Below, in pieces: positions 1-7,655 of a DNA stretch of 9,589 nucleotides. Position 1 is the first letter of the stretch. Each line of letters opens with the position of its first letter. A program made the translations under genes and the position numbers. Origin of the DNA: an uncultured Emticicia sp. GTDB lineage: Bacteria; Bacteroidota; Bacteroidia; Cytophagales; Spirosomataceae. The notes below the pieces were generated by a model. It was not told the DNA's origin. It worked only from the letters and a program-made list of their open reading frames with translations, and did not search any database. The stretch covers positions 1-9,589 of the forward strand of contig NZ_CALCZQ010000058.1 in NCBI RefSeq assembly GCF_937903345.1, written 5' to 3'.

Positions 1-32
1 AAGTCTCAAATTATTAAAAATCAAACAATAAA

Positions 33-63
33 CTGCAATTACCAAAACAGAGAGGTATATTTG
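33..63 (+). promoter_or_regulatory. Putative Bacteroidota-type promoter of the polymerase-like gene
   Basis: A perfect TAnnTTTG box (TATATTTG) lies at 56-63. A CTG (two of three matches to the -33 TTG) lies at 33-35, with a 20-nt spacer. The sigma factor of this phylum typically uses TTG-N19-21-TAnnTTTG. Transcription would begin a few bases after 63, giving a short leader before the ATG at 82. The box overlaps the TTG codon at 61-63, which argues against that codon as the start. Inference from motif only. Confidence 0.5.
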
Positions 64-81
64 CATAAAAAAAGCATTAAA

Positions 82-1431
82 ATGTTCATTTACCTTGATT
101 GGCTATTAAATAAATTCAATAAATATCGCCAAAGTATAGGATTGAGTTTTTTCTTTGGGGGTTTACCACTCGTATATTTCCTGAGGGATGGATTAAAATT
201 GGCTCAGGGTAGTACTGCCTTTACAGCAGGTATTGCAATTTTAAGTTTATTGATAGCATTCCCACTAAATCCGAAAAAACTTTACCAAACAAATACCATC
301 GGCTATTTGATGTGTATTTTATACGGTATAATGGCCTTATCGTATTTGGCGGCTTATGCCCCAAATAGAGGCTGGTTTACAAATACTCCAATTGAGGTAG
401 GTAATCAAATTGTGTTTTTGACTGCAATGTTTATTTTCGCAGGAATATCAATAAATAGCCTCAAAGCAACTTTTCTTTATTTTACCTTATTTTTCTGCAC
501 TTTAGGTGGTATTAGTTTGCTCTATTATATTGCCCGTAATCCAGCGTATATGTTTGGAATGCGAGCTGCTATTAGTTTTGGAGATGAAGGAGGAATGGCT
601 TCGATGGGAAACCCTCACATCTATGCAAAAAGTGCTTATATTGGTATTGTGGCAGGTGTAATATTATTAAGAAGCGAGCTTAGAATATTATGGAGAACTG
701 TAATTATTGGCTCTGTTTTTACCTTAATCATTGTTATCGGGCTATGCCAAGCAATGGCAATGGTTCTTATCACAGGAATATTCTTCTTTCTCTATTTTAT
801 TGCTAACATTAAAGCAAATAATATTTACAAAGGGTTGAAATGGCTAATGGGTTGGCGAGGTTTCATCATTTTTTTTGTTTTGATTTATATTGGATTCTCC
901 TTATGGAATAATGCTCATTATAAAGGCTATTTTTTAGTGGCCGTTGACATTATCGGTGATAGATTGGGCAAAATCATTACAAGCTTCTTTACAGATTCAG
1001 ATTCTGTTGCAAAAGTAAAAGCAGTGGTTGATGATTCTGCCTCAACTAGGGTTGTAAACATTACAAAAGTCTTTACTAACCTGTCTAAAAACGTTGAAAA
1101 TGGAAATTGGTTTTTGATTTTCTTTGGTCATGGTTATCAAGAGTATTATGTCGATTCACCATTCATTGAAATTTTTCATGATTTGGGATTAATTGGATTT
1201 TTGATATTTAATGTGCTCCATTTTGTTATTTTAAAATGGATCTGGAAAGAAATTTTTAATCCAACCTGCGACTTCACATTAATGTTGGCATATTTCTTTT
1301 TGGCTACATTTATTCAAAATTTTACGATGGGAATGCCTTACGATTATGGCAGATGGTGTGCAATGGCTTTTGTCGCTCGTTTTGCTCTCAATTACAAAAA
1401 AGTTCGCTTTCAGAATACAATTATTACTTGA
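82..1431 (+). CDS. O-antigen polymerase/ligase-like polytopic membrane protein (Wzy/WaaL type)
   Basis: Likely inner-membrane protein that polymerises or ligates surface polysaccharide units from a lipid carrier in the periplasm. From the ATG at 82 it has 449 residues. Numbered from that ATG, hydrophobic segments appear near 17-34, 45-62, 71-91, 108-125, 128-149, 180-197, 204-221, 224-242, 259-275, 366-385, 397-416 and 423-438, about twelve in all. A large hydrophilic loop lies at about 276-360. It holds an S-x-S-T-R stretch and is followed by G-H-G-Y and then HDLGLIG leading into a helix. This layout (long late periplasmic loop with an arginine, then an xxLGLIG helix start) is typical of Wzy/WaaL proteins, which share little sequence. 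A TTG start at 61 with AGAGG before it (51-55) is possible. The frame is open back to the left edge without an ATG, so a start outside the window cannot be excluded. Polymerase versus ligase cannot be decided, and neighbouring glycosyltransferases are not visible. Confidence 0.7.
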   Translation: MFIYLDWLLNKFNKYRQSIGLSFFFGGLPLVYFLRDGLKLAQGSTAFTAGIAILSLLIAFPLNPKKLYQTNTIGYLMCILYGIMALSYLAAYAPNRGWFTNTPIEVGNQIVFLTAMFIFAGISINSLKATFLYFTLFFCTLGGISLLYYIARNPAYMFGMRAAISFGDEGGMASMGNPHIYAKSAYIGIVAGVILLRSELRILWRTVIIGSVFTLIIVIGLCQAMAMVLITGIFFFLYFIANIKANNIYKGLKWLMGWRGFIIFFVLIYIGFSLWNNAHYKGYFLVAVDIIGDRLGKIITSFFTDSDSVAKVKAVVDDSASTRVVNITKVFTNLSKNVENGNWFLIFFGHGYQEYYVDSPFIEIFHDLGLIGFLIFNVLHFVILKWIWKEIFNPTCDFTLMLAYFFLATFIQNFTMGMPYDYGRWCAMAFVARFALNYKKVRFQNTIIT

Positions 1432-2456
1432 AAAATTGGTTTTAAAAACTAATTAAAAAAATTTATACCAATAAAAATCATGTTTATAATAATTTAAATT
1501 ATTGAAGTTTAATTTAGGAATTTTAACTTTTATTTTGAAAACTAAAACAAAAAAATTTAATATTTGAATACAAATGCAACTACGAATGTAAAATAATGTT
1601 ATTAATAATATAAAAAGACAAATTGAAATGATATAACTTGAAAATAATTAGCATTTTATCGCTAAGGTGTAAACCGTCTCTTTTTTCAAATCGCTGCGAC
1701 GAACCGTCTAATGTCTTTGTTCTCAATACATAGATGTAATTTATTACCTAGATGATCCAGTTTTATCTAATTAATTTCTCTCAACTTTAACTCAAAAACT
1801 AAGGCTATTTTCATCCATAAGTTATTACCTCAGATTTTTAGTATTAGATGCTTGAAGACAAATATCTGTGCTCTTTTTAGGTAAGATTTGAAGAAATGCA
1901 TATTGCTGCTTATTTATTTCTTCTTAGCGTTATAACTTATACATTTATTTACTCTTTATTAATAACTTTGGAAATTTACAAAGCTAAAACTTAGCGGAAT
2001 TATTTGTAACATCTATAAGTTTATATACTACAAATCGTTTGCTACAAAAAATAATATACAGATTGAACGTCTATCAGTATTTTTGTTTTATTAATTATTG
2101 TCATTGTGAAATCACCAAAAAACATCAATAAAACAATATCTCTTCCTTAGTATACACTTTATTAAAATTTATCATCTCTTAATAAACTCTTTCAACTGTT
2201 GGCAGTTTTTATATATTTAATGAAAAATTTGGAAAAAACTTAAGGCAATAAAGTAAAAAAGTAGAACATTATTGATGATATAAACAAATCATCTGTTAAA
2301 TAGCTTCGAGTGCTAAAAATGTAATTTTTAATCAAAAACCAAAACAATTCCTTTCGATAGTATCTCAAAAAGGGAAAAGAAAAAGTCTTTTGATTTGGCT
2401 GAAAATAAAATTAGCACCAACTTATGCAAATCAAACAGTGAATCTAAAATATTTAT
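1432..2456. other. AT-rich intergenic region between convergent genes, no gene seen
   Basis: About 1 kb with stops in all frames; the longest ATG-initiated stretches I could read are around 20 codons. It separates the 3' ends of two convergent genes. Contents: a weak wobble-containing inverted repeat just after the stop codon (1434-1454) without a T-run, a 16-bp perfect AT palindrome at 1488-1503, a repeated AACCGTCT octamer (1672-1679 and 1702-1709), and CTACAAA repeated near 2030-2046. I found no clear rho-independent terminator for either flanking gene. It could be decayed coding DNA or hold an untranslated RNA; the sequence alone does not show which. Confidence 0.6.
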
Positions 2457-4475
2457 TTATCGCCTGATTTTCAGGACTTTCCCTTCCTTAACGATTGTAC
2501 TTGTCAAATTATTCCAAGTCCACAATTCCGAAACAGTAACATTAAAATTAAGAGAAATTCTAAAAAGAGTTTCTCCTTTTTTCACTGTATGTTCAAAAAA
2601 GTTTTTGTTTACATCTAACTCCCCTACTTCATCTGCAATTAGATTGTTTTTATCTAAATTTTGTTTGTTCAAATTTGTATTTTGAGGTACATCTTTTGCA
2701 TAAACTTCACTAACTATCTGACTATCAACACTTTTTGGCAAACTTATATTTTTAAAATATTCTTCCTTAATTAAACGAGCCAAAGATTGAGAATTTAAAT
2801 CTATTTCCTTTGGCAATTCATTTTTCACGGAAACTATTTCTTTACTCATCAATTCAAACGCTTGCTGACTTCCTTTAGCAATTTCCTGATTATGTGGTAA
2901 TTTTAATAAATCATCCTCATTTGACAATTCTTTTTTTGTAACAACCTCAGTAAGACTAAACAATTTTGTCTCCTCCTTTCCAATTTCATATTTCGATGGT
3001 AATGCTTCAACATCATTATCTTTAAGTATCAATTTTACATCAGCATTTTTAATTGTATCTTTTAGAGCATAAGTTTTTTCAATATTATTTGTCTGCTCTT
3101 CAACAACCATTCTCTCAACCTCTGCCATTTCTTCTGGCATTTCTATGTATTCAATTGGCTTATTTTTAGGTCGAGTTGTTTGCAACCAAATTACTCTTCC
3201 TCTTTGAAGGCGTTGAATTGTCTCAAAACGATTAAAATATAGCAAATTGGCGAGTCGCACACCATACATTTGTGATATATCCCAAAGTGTCTCCCCTTCT
3301 TTCACCATATGAAATGGCACACTTGCTTTTCCTAGTTTTTCTTGAATGTAATATATATGACCAATTGATAAAAGATCGGTTTCCTTCATATCATTGAAAT
3401 CTACAAAGCGTTCAATCGAAATTCCTGCTTTATACGCCATTGTTACAGGTGAATCACACATTTCTGCCTTTAAACCTTTTCTATCATTAATCAAATAAAA
3501 TACACCACCTTTACTATTTACTTTTGAAAATTTTTCGACTCTTTTTAATATTGGAAAACCCAAATCCTTTAGAGGCTGACCATTTTTTGTGGATAATTCT
3601 GCATAAGTTCTAACTTCACTATATCGTTCGGCAGGAACAATTACCAATACTTTGCAATCAGATTCAGGTACAATCGAAGAGTTAAACCACTTATTATATT
3701 CAAATAATGTTTCAGTTTCCACTTTTAAGTCAAGTGCTATTCTCATAAGTGTTTTACCCTTGCTATACGGATACTCATAAACTATTTTTTGAATACCTGG
3801 CTTATAAATAGGAAACTCTCTTTCAATGGCAATTTTGTAGGCTAAAAATTGTAAAATTGAGGAATAAGCTGGACTATCTAATAATATATATGGATTTTCA
3901 GCCCATTTTTTATTTACCTCAAGTAAAGTTAAAATTTTCTTATCTGCAATATGTGAAAAAAGAGTAGAAGCCCAGTTTCGGTACAGTACCTGATTTCGAT
4001 TAAAACATATTACCGCAGCTTTAGTAGCAGCAATTAAATGTTTTCTTTCATCAAATTGGTCATTCACAATCAAATCCACTTCATCGGCTTTTTCTCTATC
4101 TAAACACCAATAAACGCCGTTTTCGAGAGAAATTGAGGTTTCAATGCTGGTCTGATATTTATTGTATGTCATCAAAAACTTAAAGTCATCAGGTACAGAT
4201 TTTAATTTAAGAATTGGCTCTACTACAGGTAAAAACAAATTAAATTTATCGAGTTGTTGGTGAAGAATGCCCTTATCGGCTTGAATGTTTTTTAGTTCTG
4301 TTTGAACCAAATACCTGGTAATATCTGTGAGTTGAAAAGTTATGTCGGCAAATTTGATTTCGTAAGGAACAAAAGGATTTTCATTTGTTTGATTAAGAGC
4401 ACTAACATTTGTGCTTTTGAGGCAAATGAAAAATAACACTAAAAGATGGGTATTTAAAAAAGCACGTAAGTCCAT
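2457..4475 (-). CDS. Exported multi-LysM protein with degenerate lytic-transglycosylase-like domain
   Basis: A 672-residue envelope protein probably binding peptidoglycan. Residues 1-26 form a signal peptide (hydrophobic LLVLFFICL, likely cleavage after VSA). Residues about 78-222 resemble the MltD/SLT-type transglycosylase domain: FLPVVEPIL, then PDDFKFL, a VYW where active enzymes have GxWQ, and NDQFDERK followed by an alanine-rich helix. Where MltD-like enzymes carry the catalytic Glu of an ES motif, this protein has N105-K106, and the following Gln is C124, so activity is doubtful. LysM or LysM-like units follow at about 230-282 (divergent), 325-380 (divergent), 388-432 (VKEGETLWDIS, clear) and 627-671 (VKKGETLFRIS, clear, reaching the C-terminus). 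Residues 433-625 are a Glu/Lys/Asn-rich linker with no recognised domain. Monocistronic by context: its promoter lies in the upstream gap and the pgi terminator insulates it. LysM assignment is firm; the transglycosylase ancestry is by motif alignment by eye. Confidence 0.85.
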   Translation of the reverse strand: MDLRAFLNTHLLVLFFICLKSTNVSALNQTNENPFVPYEIKFADITFQLTDITRYLVQTELKNIQADKGILHQQLDKFNLFLPVVEPILKLKSVPDDFKFLMTYNKYQTSIETSISLENGVYWCLDREKADEVDLIVNDQFDERKHLIAATKAAVICFNRNQVLYRNWASTLFSHIADKKILTLLEVNKKWAENPYILLDSPAYSSILQFLAYKIAIEREFPIYKPGIQKIVYEYPYSKGKTLMRIALDLKVETETLFEYNKWFNSSIVPESDCKVLVIVPAERYSEVRTYAELSTKNGQPLKDLGFPILKRVEKFSKVNSKGGVFYLINDRKGLKAEMCDSPVTMAYKAGISIERFVDFNDMKETDLLSIGHIYYIQEKLGKASVPFHMVKEGETLWDISQMYGVRLANLLYFNRFETIQRLQRGRVIWLQTTRPKNKPIEYIEMPEEMAEVERMVVEEQTNNIEKTYALKDTIKNADVKLILKDNDVEALPSKYEIGKEETKLFSLTEVVTKKELSNEDDLLKLPHNQEIAKGSQQAFELMSKEIVSVKNELPKEIDLNSQSLARLIKEEYFKNISLPKSVDSQIVSEVYAKDVPQNTNLNKQNLDKNNLIADEVGELDVNKNFFEHTVKKGETLFRISLNFNVTVSELWTWNNLTSTIVKEGKVLKIRR

Positions 4476-4496
4476 TATCTTTATGATCCGCTTGGG

Positions 4497-4550
4497 GCTA
4501 TTGAGAATGAGGTGTAAAACAGATTATTGATAAACACCTCTCTCAATAGC
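4497..4550 (-). promoter_or_regulatory. Leader hairpin just upstream of the LysM gene
   Basis: Arms 4497-4515 and 4534-4550 pair over 17 bp (GCTATTGAGA..GAGGTGT type) with one 2-nt bulge (4507-4508) and an 18-nt loop. The hairpin ends about 20 nt before the ATG, inside the predicted transcript leader. There is no T-run after it in the direction of transcription, so it is not a normal terminator. It may affect translation or mRNA stability, or bind a protein. Function is inference; the complementarity is seen directly. Confidence 0.6.
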
Positions 4551-4552
4551 TG

Positions 4553-4600
4553 ATTACCTTTACTTTTTTGGGTTCGGGTTTGAACTTTTGTTCAGGTAAT
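4553..4600 (-). promoter_or_regulatory. Second, weaker inverted repeat in the LysM gene leader
   Basis: ATTACCT at 4553-4559 is complementary to AGGTAAT at 4594-4600. A small GAAC/GTTC hairpin (about 4582-4593) sits inside. It is adjacent to the stronger hairpin at 4497-4550. Together they would make most of the predicted leader structured. Seven base pairs across a 34-nt loop is modest and could be chance. Confidence 0.3.
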
Positions 4601-4640
4601 TGTTATAATTAATTAGGAAAGCTTTATTTGCTTTATAATT

Positions 4641-4671
4641 CAAAGATATTGAGCCTCTTTGTAATTTCCAA
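4641..4671 (-). promoter_or_regulatory. Bacteroidota-type promoter of the LysM gene
   Basis: Read on the minus strand, TATCTTTG (plus 4641-4648) fits the TAnnTTTG box perfectly. TTG (plus 4669-4671) lies upstream with a 20-nt spacer, matching the -33 element. Transcription would start near 4635, giving a leader of about 160 nt before the ATG at 4475. The DNA between this promoter and the pgi terminator (4672-4859) is AT-rich and shows nothing else. Confidence 0.7.
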
Positions 4672-4859
4672 ATGTAAATGACATTATTTATTTAATAATT
4701 TCCGAAATTTTTATCTTTTCAAAAAAAAATGAAAATAAATATAAATTTATTGATAGTAAACTTACTAATCTGTTATTAATAGTTAGAGGTAAATCAAAAA
4801 AACAAGTGTATTAGCTTTTATTACTTCATGTAACATAAAATGCCATTTAATTAATAGAA

Positions 4860-4908
4860 TTTTTCATAGAAAAAGGCTACACTTAAGGGTAGCCTTTTCT
4901 ATGAAAAA
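4860..4908 (-). terminator. Rho-independent terminator after pgi
   Basis: A long hairpin begins 18 nt past the pgi stop. Arms 4860-4880 and 4889-4908 pair over 20 bp with one bulged A and an 8-nt loop (4881-4888). On the minus strand the GC core GGCTAC/GTAGCC is followed at once by TTTTT, the classical terminator form. The plus strand reads GGCTAC/GTAGCC then TTTT, so it could work in both directions. Confidence 0.88.
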
Positions 4909-4926
4909 TTTAAAAACATTAAACAG

Positions 4927-6588
4927 TTAATTTCTCCATTTTTTGTATTGATTGATAAGAGCATTTGTTGAGCTATCATGACTTTCAATTGAATCACTAT
5001 TTGTCAATTCTGGATAAATTTTATTAGCCAATTGTTTTCCCAATTCTACTCCCCACTGATCGAAACTAAATACATTCCAAATGATACCCTGTACATAGAT
5101 TTTGTGTTCATACATTGCAATTAAACTTCCAAGTACCTTTGGAGTTACTTTCTTTACCAAAATTGAATTAGTGGGCCGATTCCCTTCAAAAACTTTGAAG
5201 GGTGCGATTTTCTCTTTTTCTTCTTCAGATTTTCCGGTCAATTCTTTATCAACTTCTGCCAAAGTTTTACCATTCATCAGTGCTTCGGTTTGGGCAAAGA
5301 AATTTGATAATAACATTTTATGATGTTCGCCCAGTGGATTATGCGAAATTGCAGGTGCAATAAAATCAGCAGGAATCAACTTCGTACCTTGATGAATCAA
5401 TTGATAGAAGGCATGTTGGCCGTTTGTGCCTGGTTCTCCCCAAATAATTGGTCCGGTTTGGTAATCAACTTTATTTCCATTTCGGTCGATATACTTACCG
5501 TTAGATTCCATATCACCTTGTTGGAAATATGCCGCAAAACGATGTAGATATTGGTCATAAGGTAAAATTGCCTGAGATTCTGCACCATAGAAATTATTAT
5601 ACCAAATGCCTAAAAGTGCTAAAACTACAGGGATATTTTTCTCGAAGGCAGTAGTGCGAAAATGATTATCCATTTCGTGAGCTCCAATCAACAATTGTTC
5701 AAAGTTTTCAAACCCAATCGTACATGCAATCGATAAACCAATTGCCGACCAAAGTGAATAACGCCCCCCTACCCAATCCCAAAAAACAAACATATTGGCA
5801 GGGTCGATACCAAATTTTTCTACTAAATTTTGATTTGTAGAAATCGCCACAAAATGTTTTTTTACAAACTCCGGATTGACTGCACTTTTCAAAAACCAAT
5901 CGCGAGCAGAGAGGGCGTTCGTCATAGTTTCTTGCGTTGTGAAAGTCTTGGAGGCAATCATGAATAAAGTTGTCTCAGAATTCAATTTCTTCAAAGTTTC
6001 GGCGATATGCGTTCCGTCAACGTTTGATACAAAATGAATCTTGAGCGGTTCGCCGTCCTGATTCTTCTTATTATATGCTTTCAAAGCCTCTGTAACCATC
6101 ACTGGACCTAAATCAGAGCCGCCAATTCCAATATTTACGATATCGGTGATTGATTTGTTGGTATATCCTTTCCAAGCACCTGAAATTACTTTTCCTGAAA
6201 AAACCTTTATTTTCTCCAAAACCTCATTGACCTCAGGCATAACATCTTTACCATCAACAAATATGGGTGTATTTGAGCGATTTCTCAAAGCAATGTGAAG
6301 CACCGATCTGTTTTCAGTTTGATTGATTTTTTCACCAGTAAACATTTTTTCAATCGCACCAGATAAATCGCATTCTTTTGCCAAATCGGTCAAATAACCA
6401 ATGGTACGGCGGTTTATGTTGTTTTTTGAATAATCAAGTAAAATATCATTAAACTTGATTGAGAATTTCTTATATCGACTTTTATCTTCGATAAACAGCT
6501 CTTTTAGGTGTTTTTTACTTATTGTACGGTGGTGAGCTTTAAGTTTTTTGAAAGCAGATGTCTGAGTAAAATTTATTGAGTTAAGCAT
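4927..6588 (-). CDS. pgi: Glucose-6-phosphate isomerase
   Basis: Cytosolic enzyme interconverting glucose 6-phosphate and fructose 6-phosphate, in glycolysis and gluconeogenesis; it also supplies precursors for sugar nucleotides. The 553 residues match the usual length of the long bacterial form (about 549 in E. coli). Visible motifs: phosphate-binding IGIGGSDLGP (153-162), SNVDGTH (188-194), the first family signature around VGGRYSLWSAIG (273-284, R276), GDMESNGK with the catalytic Glu (E361), TNGQHAFYQL with the catalytic His (H392), and the second signature FDQWGVELGK (509-518) ending in the active-site Lys (K518). All key residues are present, so the gene looks intact and functional. The ATG at 6588 gives the expected N-terminus. 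I saw no TAnnTTTG box in the 123 bp upstream and no terminator there, so it is probably transcribed with the GH25 gene before it. A strong terminator follows the stop. Confidence 0.98.
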   Translation of the reverse strand: MLNSINFTQTSAFKKLKAHHRTISKKHLKELFIEDKSRYKKFSIKFNDILLDYSKNNINRRTIGYLTDLAKECDLSGAIEKMFTGEKINQTENRSVLHIALRNRSNTPIFVDGKDVMPEVNEVLEKIKVFSGKVISGAWKGYTNKSITDIVNIGIGGSDLGPVMVTEALKAYNKKNQDGEPLKIHFVSNVDGTHIAETLKKLNSETTLFMIASKTFTTQETMTNALSARDWFLKSAVNPEFVKKHFVAISTNQNLVEKFGIDPANMFVFWDWVGGRYSLWSAIGLSIACTIGFENFEQLLIGAHEMDNHFRTTAFEKNIPVVLALLGIWYNNFYGAESQAILPYDQYLHRFAAYFQQGDMESNGKYIDRNGNKVDYQTGPIIWGEPGTNGQHAFYQLIHQGTKLIPADFIAPAISHNPLGEHHKMLLSNFFAQTEALMNGKTLAEVDKELTGKSEEEKEKIAPFKVFEGNRPTNSILVKKVTPKVLGSLIAMYEHKIYVQGIIWNVFSFDQWGVELGKQLANKIYPELTNSDSIESHDSSTNALINQYKKWRN

Positions 6589-6603
6589 ATTTTCTTTAAT
6601 AGT

Positions 6604-6633
6604 TACTTGTGAATTGGTTACTGGGAAATTGGT
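6604..6633. repeat. 15-bp tandem repeat upstream of pgi
   Basis: Two adjacent 15-bp units, TACTTGTGAATTGGT and TACTGGGAAATTGGT (12 of 15 identical), end 15 bp before the first base of pgi on its own strand. A looser AATTAGTT copy lies at 6650-6657, and partly inverted material (ACCAAT, ACTAATT) follows up to about 6703. It may be a degenerate intergenic repeat; function unknown. Confidence 0.5.
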
Positions 6634-6711
6634 TGTAAGTCTATGTTGGAATTAGTTATTAGAGAGGTGAAATGGAAGTTTACCAATAAACAGTTCACTA
6701 ATTCCCATTAT

Positions 6712-7515
6712 CTAATTTCCAGATTTTATACAAATATCATCTAAATGACTTTTGGAAGCAACAAAAACATTAAAATCAACATCACCTTGAATACCATCAA
6801 CCTTGCCTGTAGTGCTGTGTTGCCAAAGCATAAGGCGAGCTTTATTGTAGCCTTCTAATTTTTGACTTTCATAATTTGAAATCCATAATGGATACTTATC
6901 AAAATTTCCTTTTATGTAGGCTCTATAAATATGACCATTGGTATAAATAATAGGTTTTACGCCATAATGGTTCTCGATGATATTGATGAAGGTCTTCACA
7001 TTCTCAAGTAGATTGTTACGTACACGCCTTTTGGTGCCTAGAATTTCAAAATCAATAACAGGCACAAAATCGCCTTCTTCTAATTCTACAGATTCAATGA
7101 AATTTTGAGCTTGTTCAACTGGATTTGCTCTCGGAACATAAAAATGATAAGCACCTCTTATTAAGCCTGTTTTCTTAGCTTCTCGCCAATTGTTCCCAAA
7201 ATCTTGGTCTTTCAGATCTTCTCCTTCAGTAGCCTTTATGAAGCAAAAACTTATATCTACTTTGTCTTCGATGCTATTTTTTACCCTATGCCAGTCAATT
7301 TTATTGTTATGGTGAGAAACATCAATTCCATGTAAAGTATACCGTAATGGTAGCTTAATACCAAAACTCTCTATGTAAGTCCACCGCTGACTATCGCTTA
7401 CATATACTGGATACAAAGTGATTAGGACAATAACAATCAAAACGTAGAGACCACGTAAGGAAAATACCTGATTTAGAAATCCTTTCCTTGGGCTCAATTT
7501 ATTTTTCTTTTTCAT
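6712..7515 (-). CDS. Membrane-anchored GH25 muramidase (lysozyme-like)
   Basis: Glycoside hydrolase family 25 protein, predicted to cut the N-acetylmuramic acid-N-acetylglucosamine bond of peptidoglycan. From the ATG at 7515 it has 267 residues. Residues 1-16 are basic. A single hydrophobic segment at about 20-38 (GLYVLIVIVLITLYPVY) is likely an uncleaved anchor placing the enzyme in the periplasm. The GH25 domain runs from about 62 to 260: GIDVSHHN (D65), FIKATEG (E97), GAYHFY, PVIDFE (D155 and E157, the acidic pair), IYTNG, LWISNY, LMLWQHS and VDFNVF near the end. All expected acidic residues are present, so it should be active. An upstream TTG at 7530 would add five residues, but the ATG is the better start because a Lys-rich MKKKNK follows. 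It precedes pgi by 123 bp on the same strand with no terminator seen between. Cell-wall remodelling or attack on other bacteria are both possible; the anchor favours remodelling. Confidence 0.9.
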   Translation of the reverse strand: MKKKNKLSPRKGFLNQVFSLRGLYVLIVIVLITLYPVYVSDSQRWTYIESFGIKLPLRYTLHGIDVSHHNNKIDWHRVKNSIEDKVDISFCFIKATEGEDLKDQDFGNNWREAKKTGLIRGAYHFYVPRANPVEQAQNFIESVELEEGDFVPVIDFEILGTKRRVRNNLLENVKTFINIIENHYGVKPIIYTNGHIYRAYIKGNFDKYPLWISNYESQKLEGYNKARLMLWQHSTTGKVDGIQGDVDFNVFVASKSHLDDICIKSGN

Positions 7516-7570
7516 TAAACTTAGTAGCAATTATAAATCTAACAAGGTAGAAAATATTGCAAATAATATC

Positions 7571-7600
7571 CAAAAGTAAAAAAAATGCGTTAGGATAAAA
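7571..7600 (-). promoter_or_regulatory. Possible promoter of the GH25-pgi unit
   Basis: On the minus strand TACTTTTG (plus 7571-7578) fits the TAnnTTTG box. The -33 position (plus 7598-7600, 19-nt spacer) reads TTT instead of TTG. It lies between the peroxiredoxin terminator and the GH25 start and would give a leader of about 50 nt. The weak upstream element lowers confidence. Confidence 0.4.
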
Positions 7601-7655
7601 ATGTTTTAATCTATATGGTGTTTTAAACTATTATGTTAAATGATTTTTTGACAAA

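Noticed and set aside
1434..1454. Inverted repeat right after the polymerase-like gene, considered as terminator
   Set aside because: The stem is almost all A/T with a wobble pair, has virtually no loop and is followed by A's rather than T's.
1488..1503. Perfect 16-bp palindrome AATAATTTAAATTATT
   Set aside because: It is pure A/T in very AT-rich DNA, so chance is a sufficient explanation.
2395..2685. Plus-strand open frame of 96 codons
   Set aside because: It lies antisense to the C-terminal LysM of the minus-strand gene, begins with a TTG, and shows no domain. It is a shadow frame.
4497..4550. Hairpin before the LysM gene considered as a transcription terminator
   Set aside because: There is no T-run after the stem on either strand, and on the minus strand it lies between promoter and start codon; a leader element fits better.
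5102..5899. Several 60-75-codon open frames on both strands
   Set aside because: All lie inside pgi, whose conserved active-site motifs fix the real frame.
7516..7530. TTG start five codons upstream of the GH25 ATG
   Set aside because: An ATG followed by a Lys-rich stretch and a membrane anchor is a more usual start, and the extra five residues add nothing recognisable.
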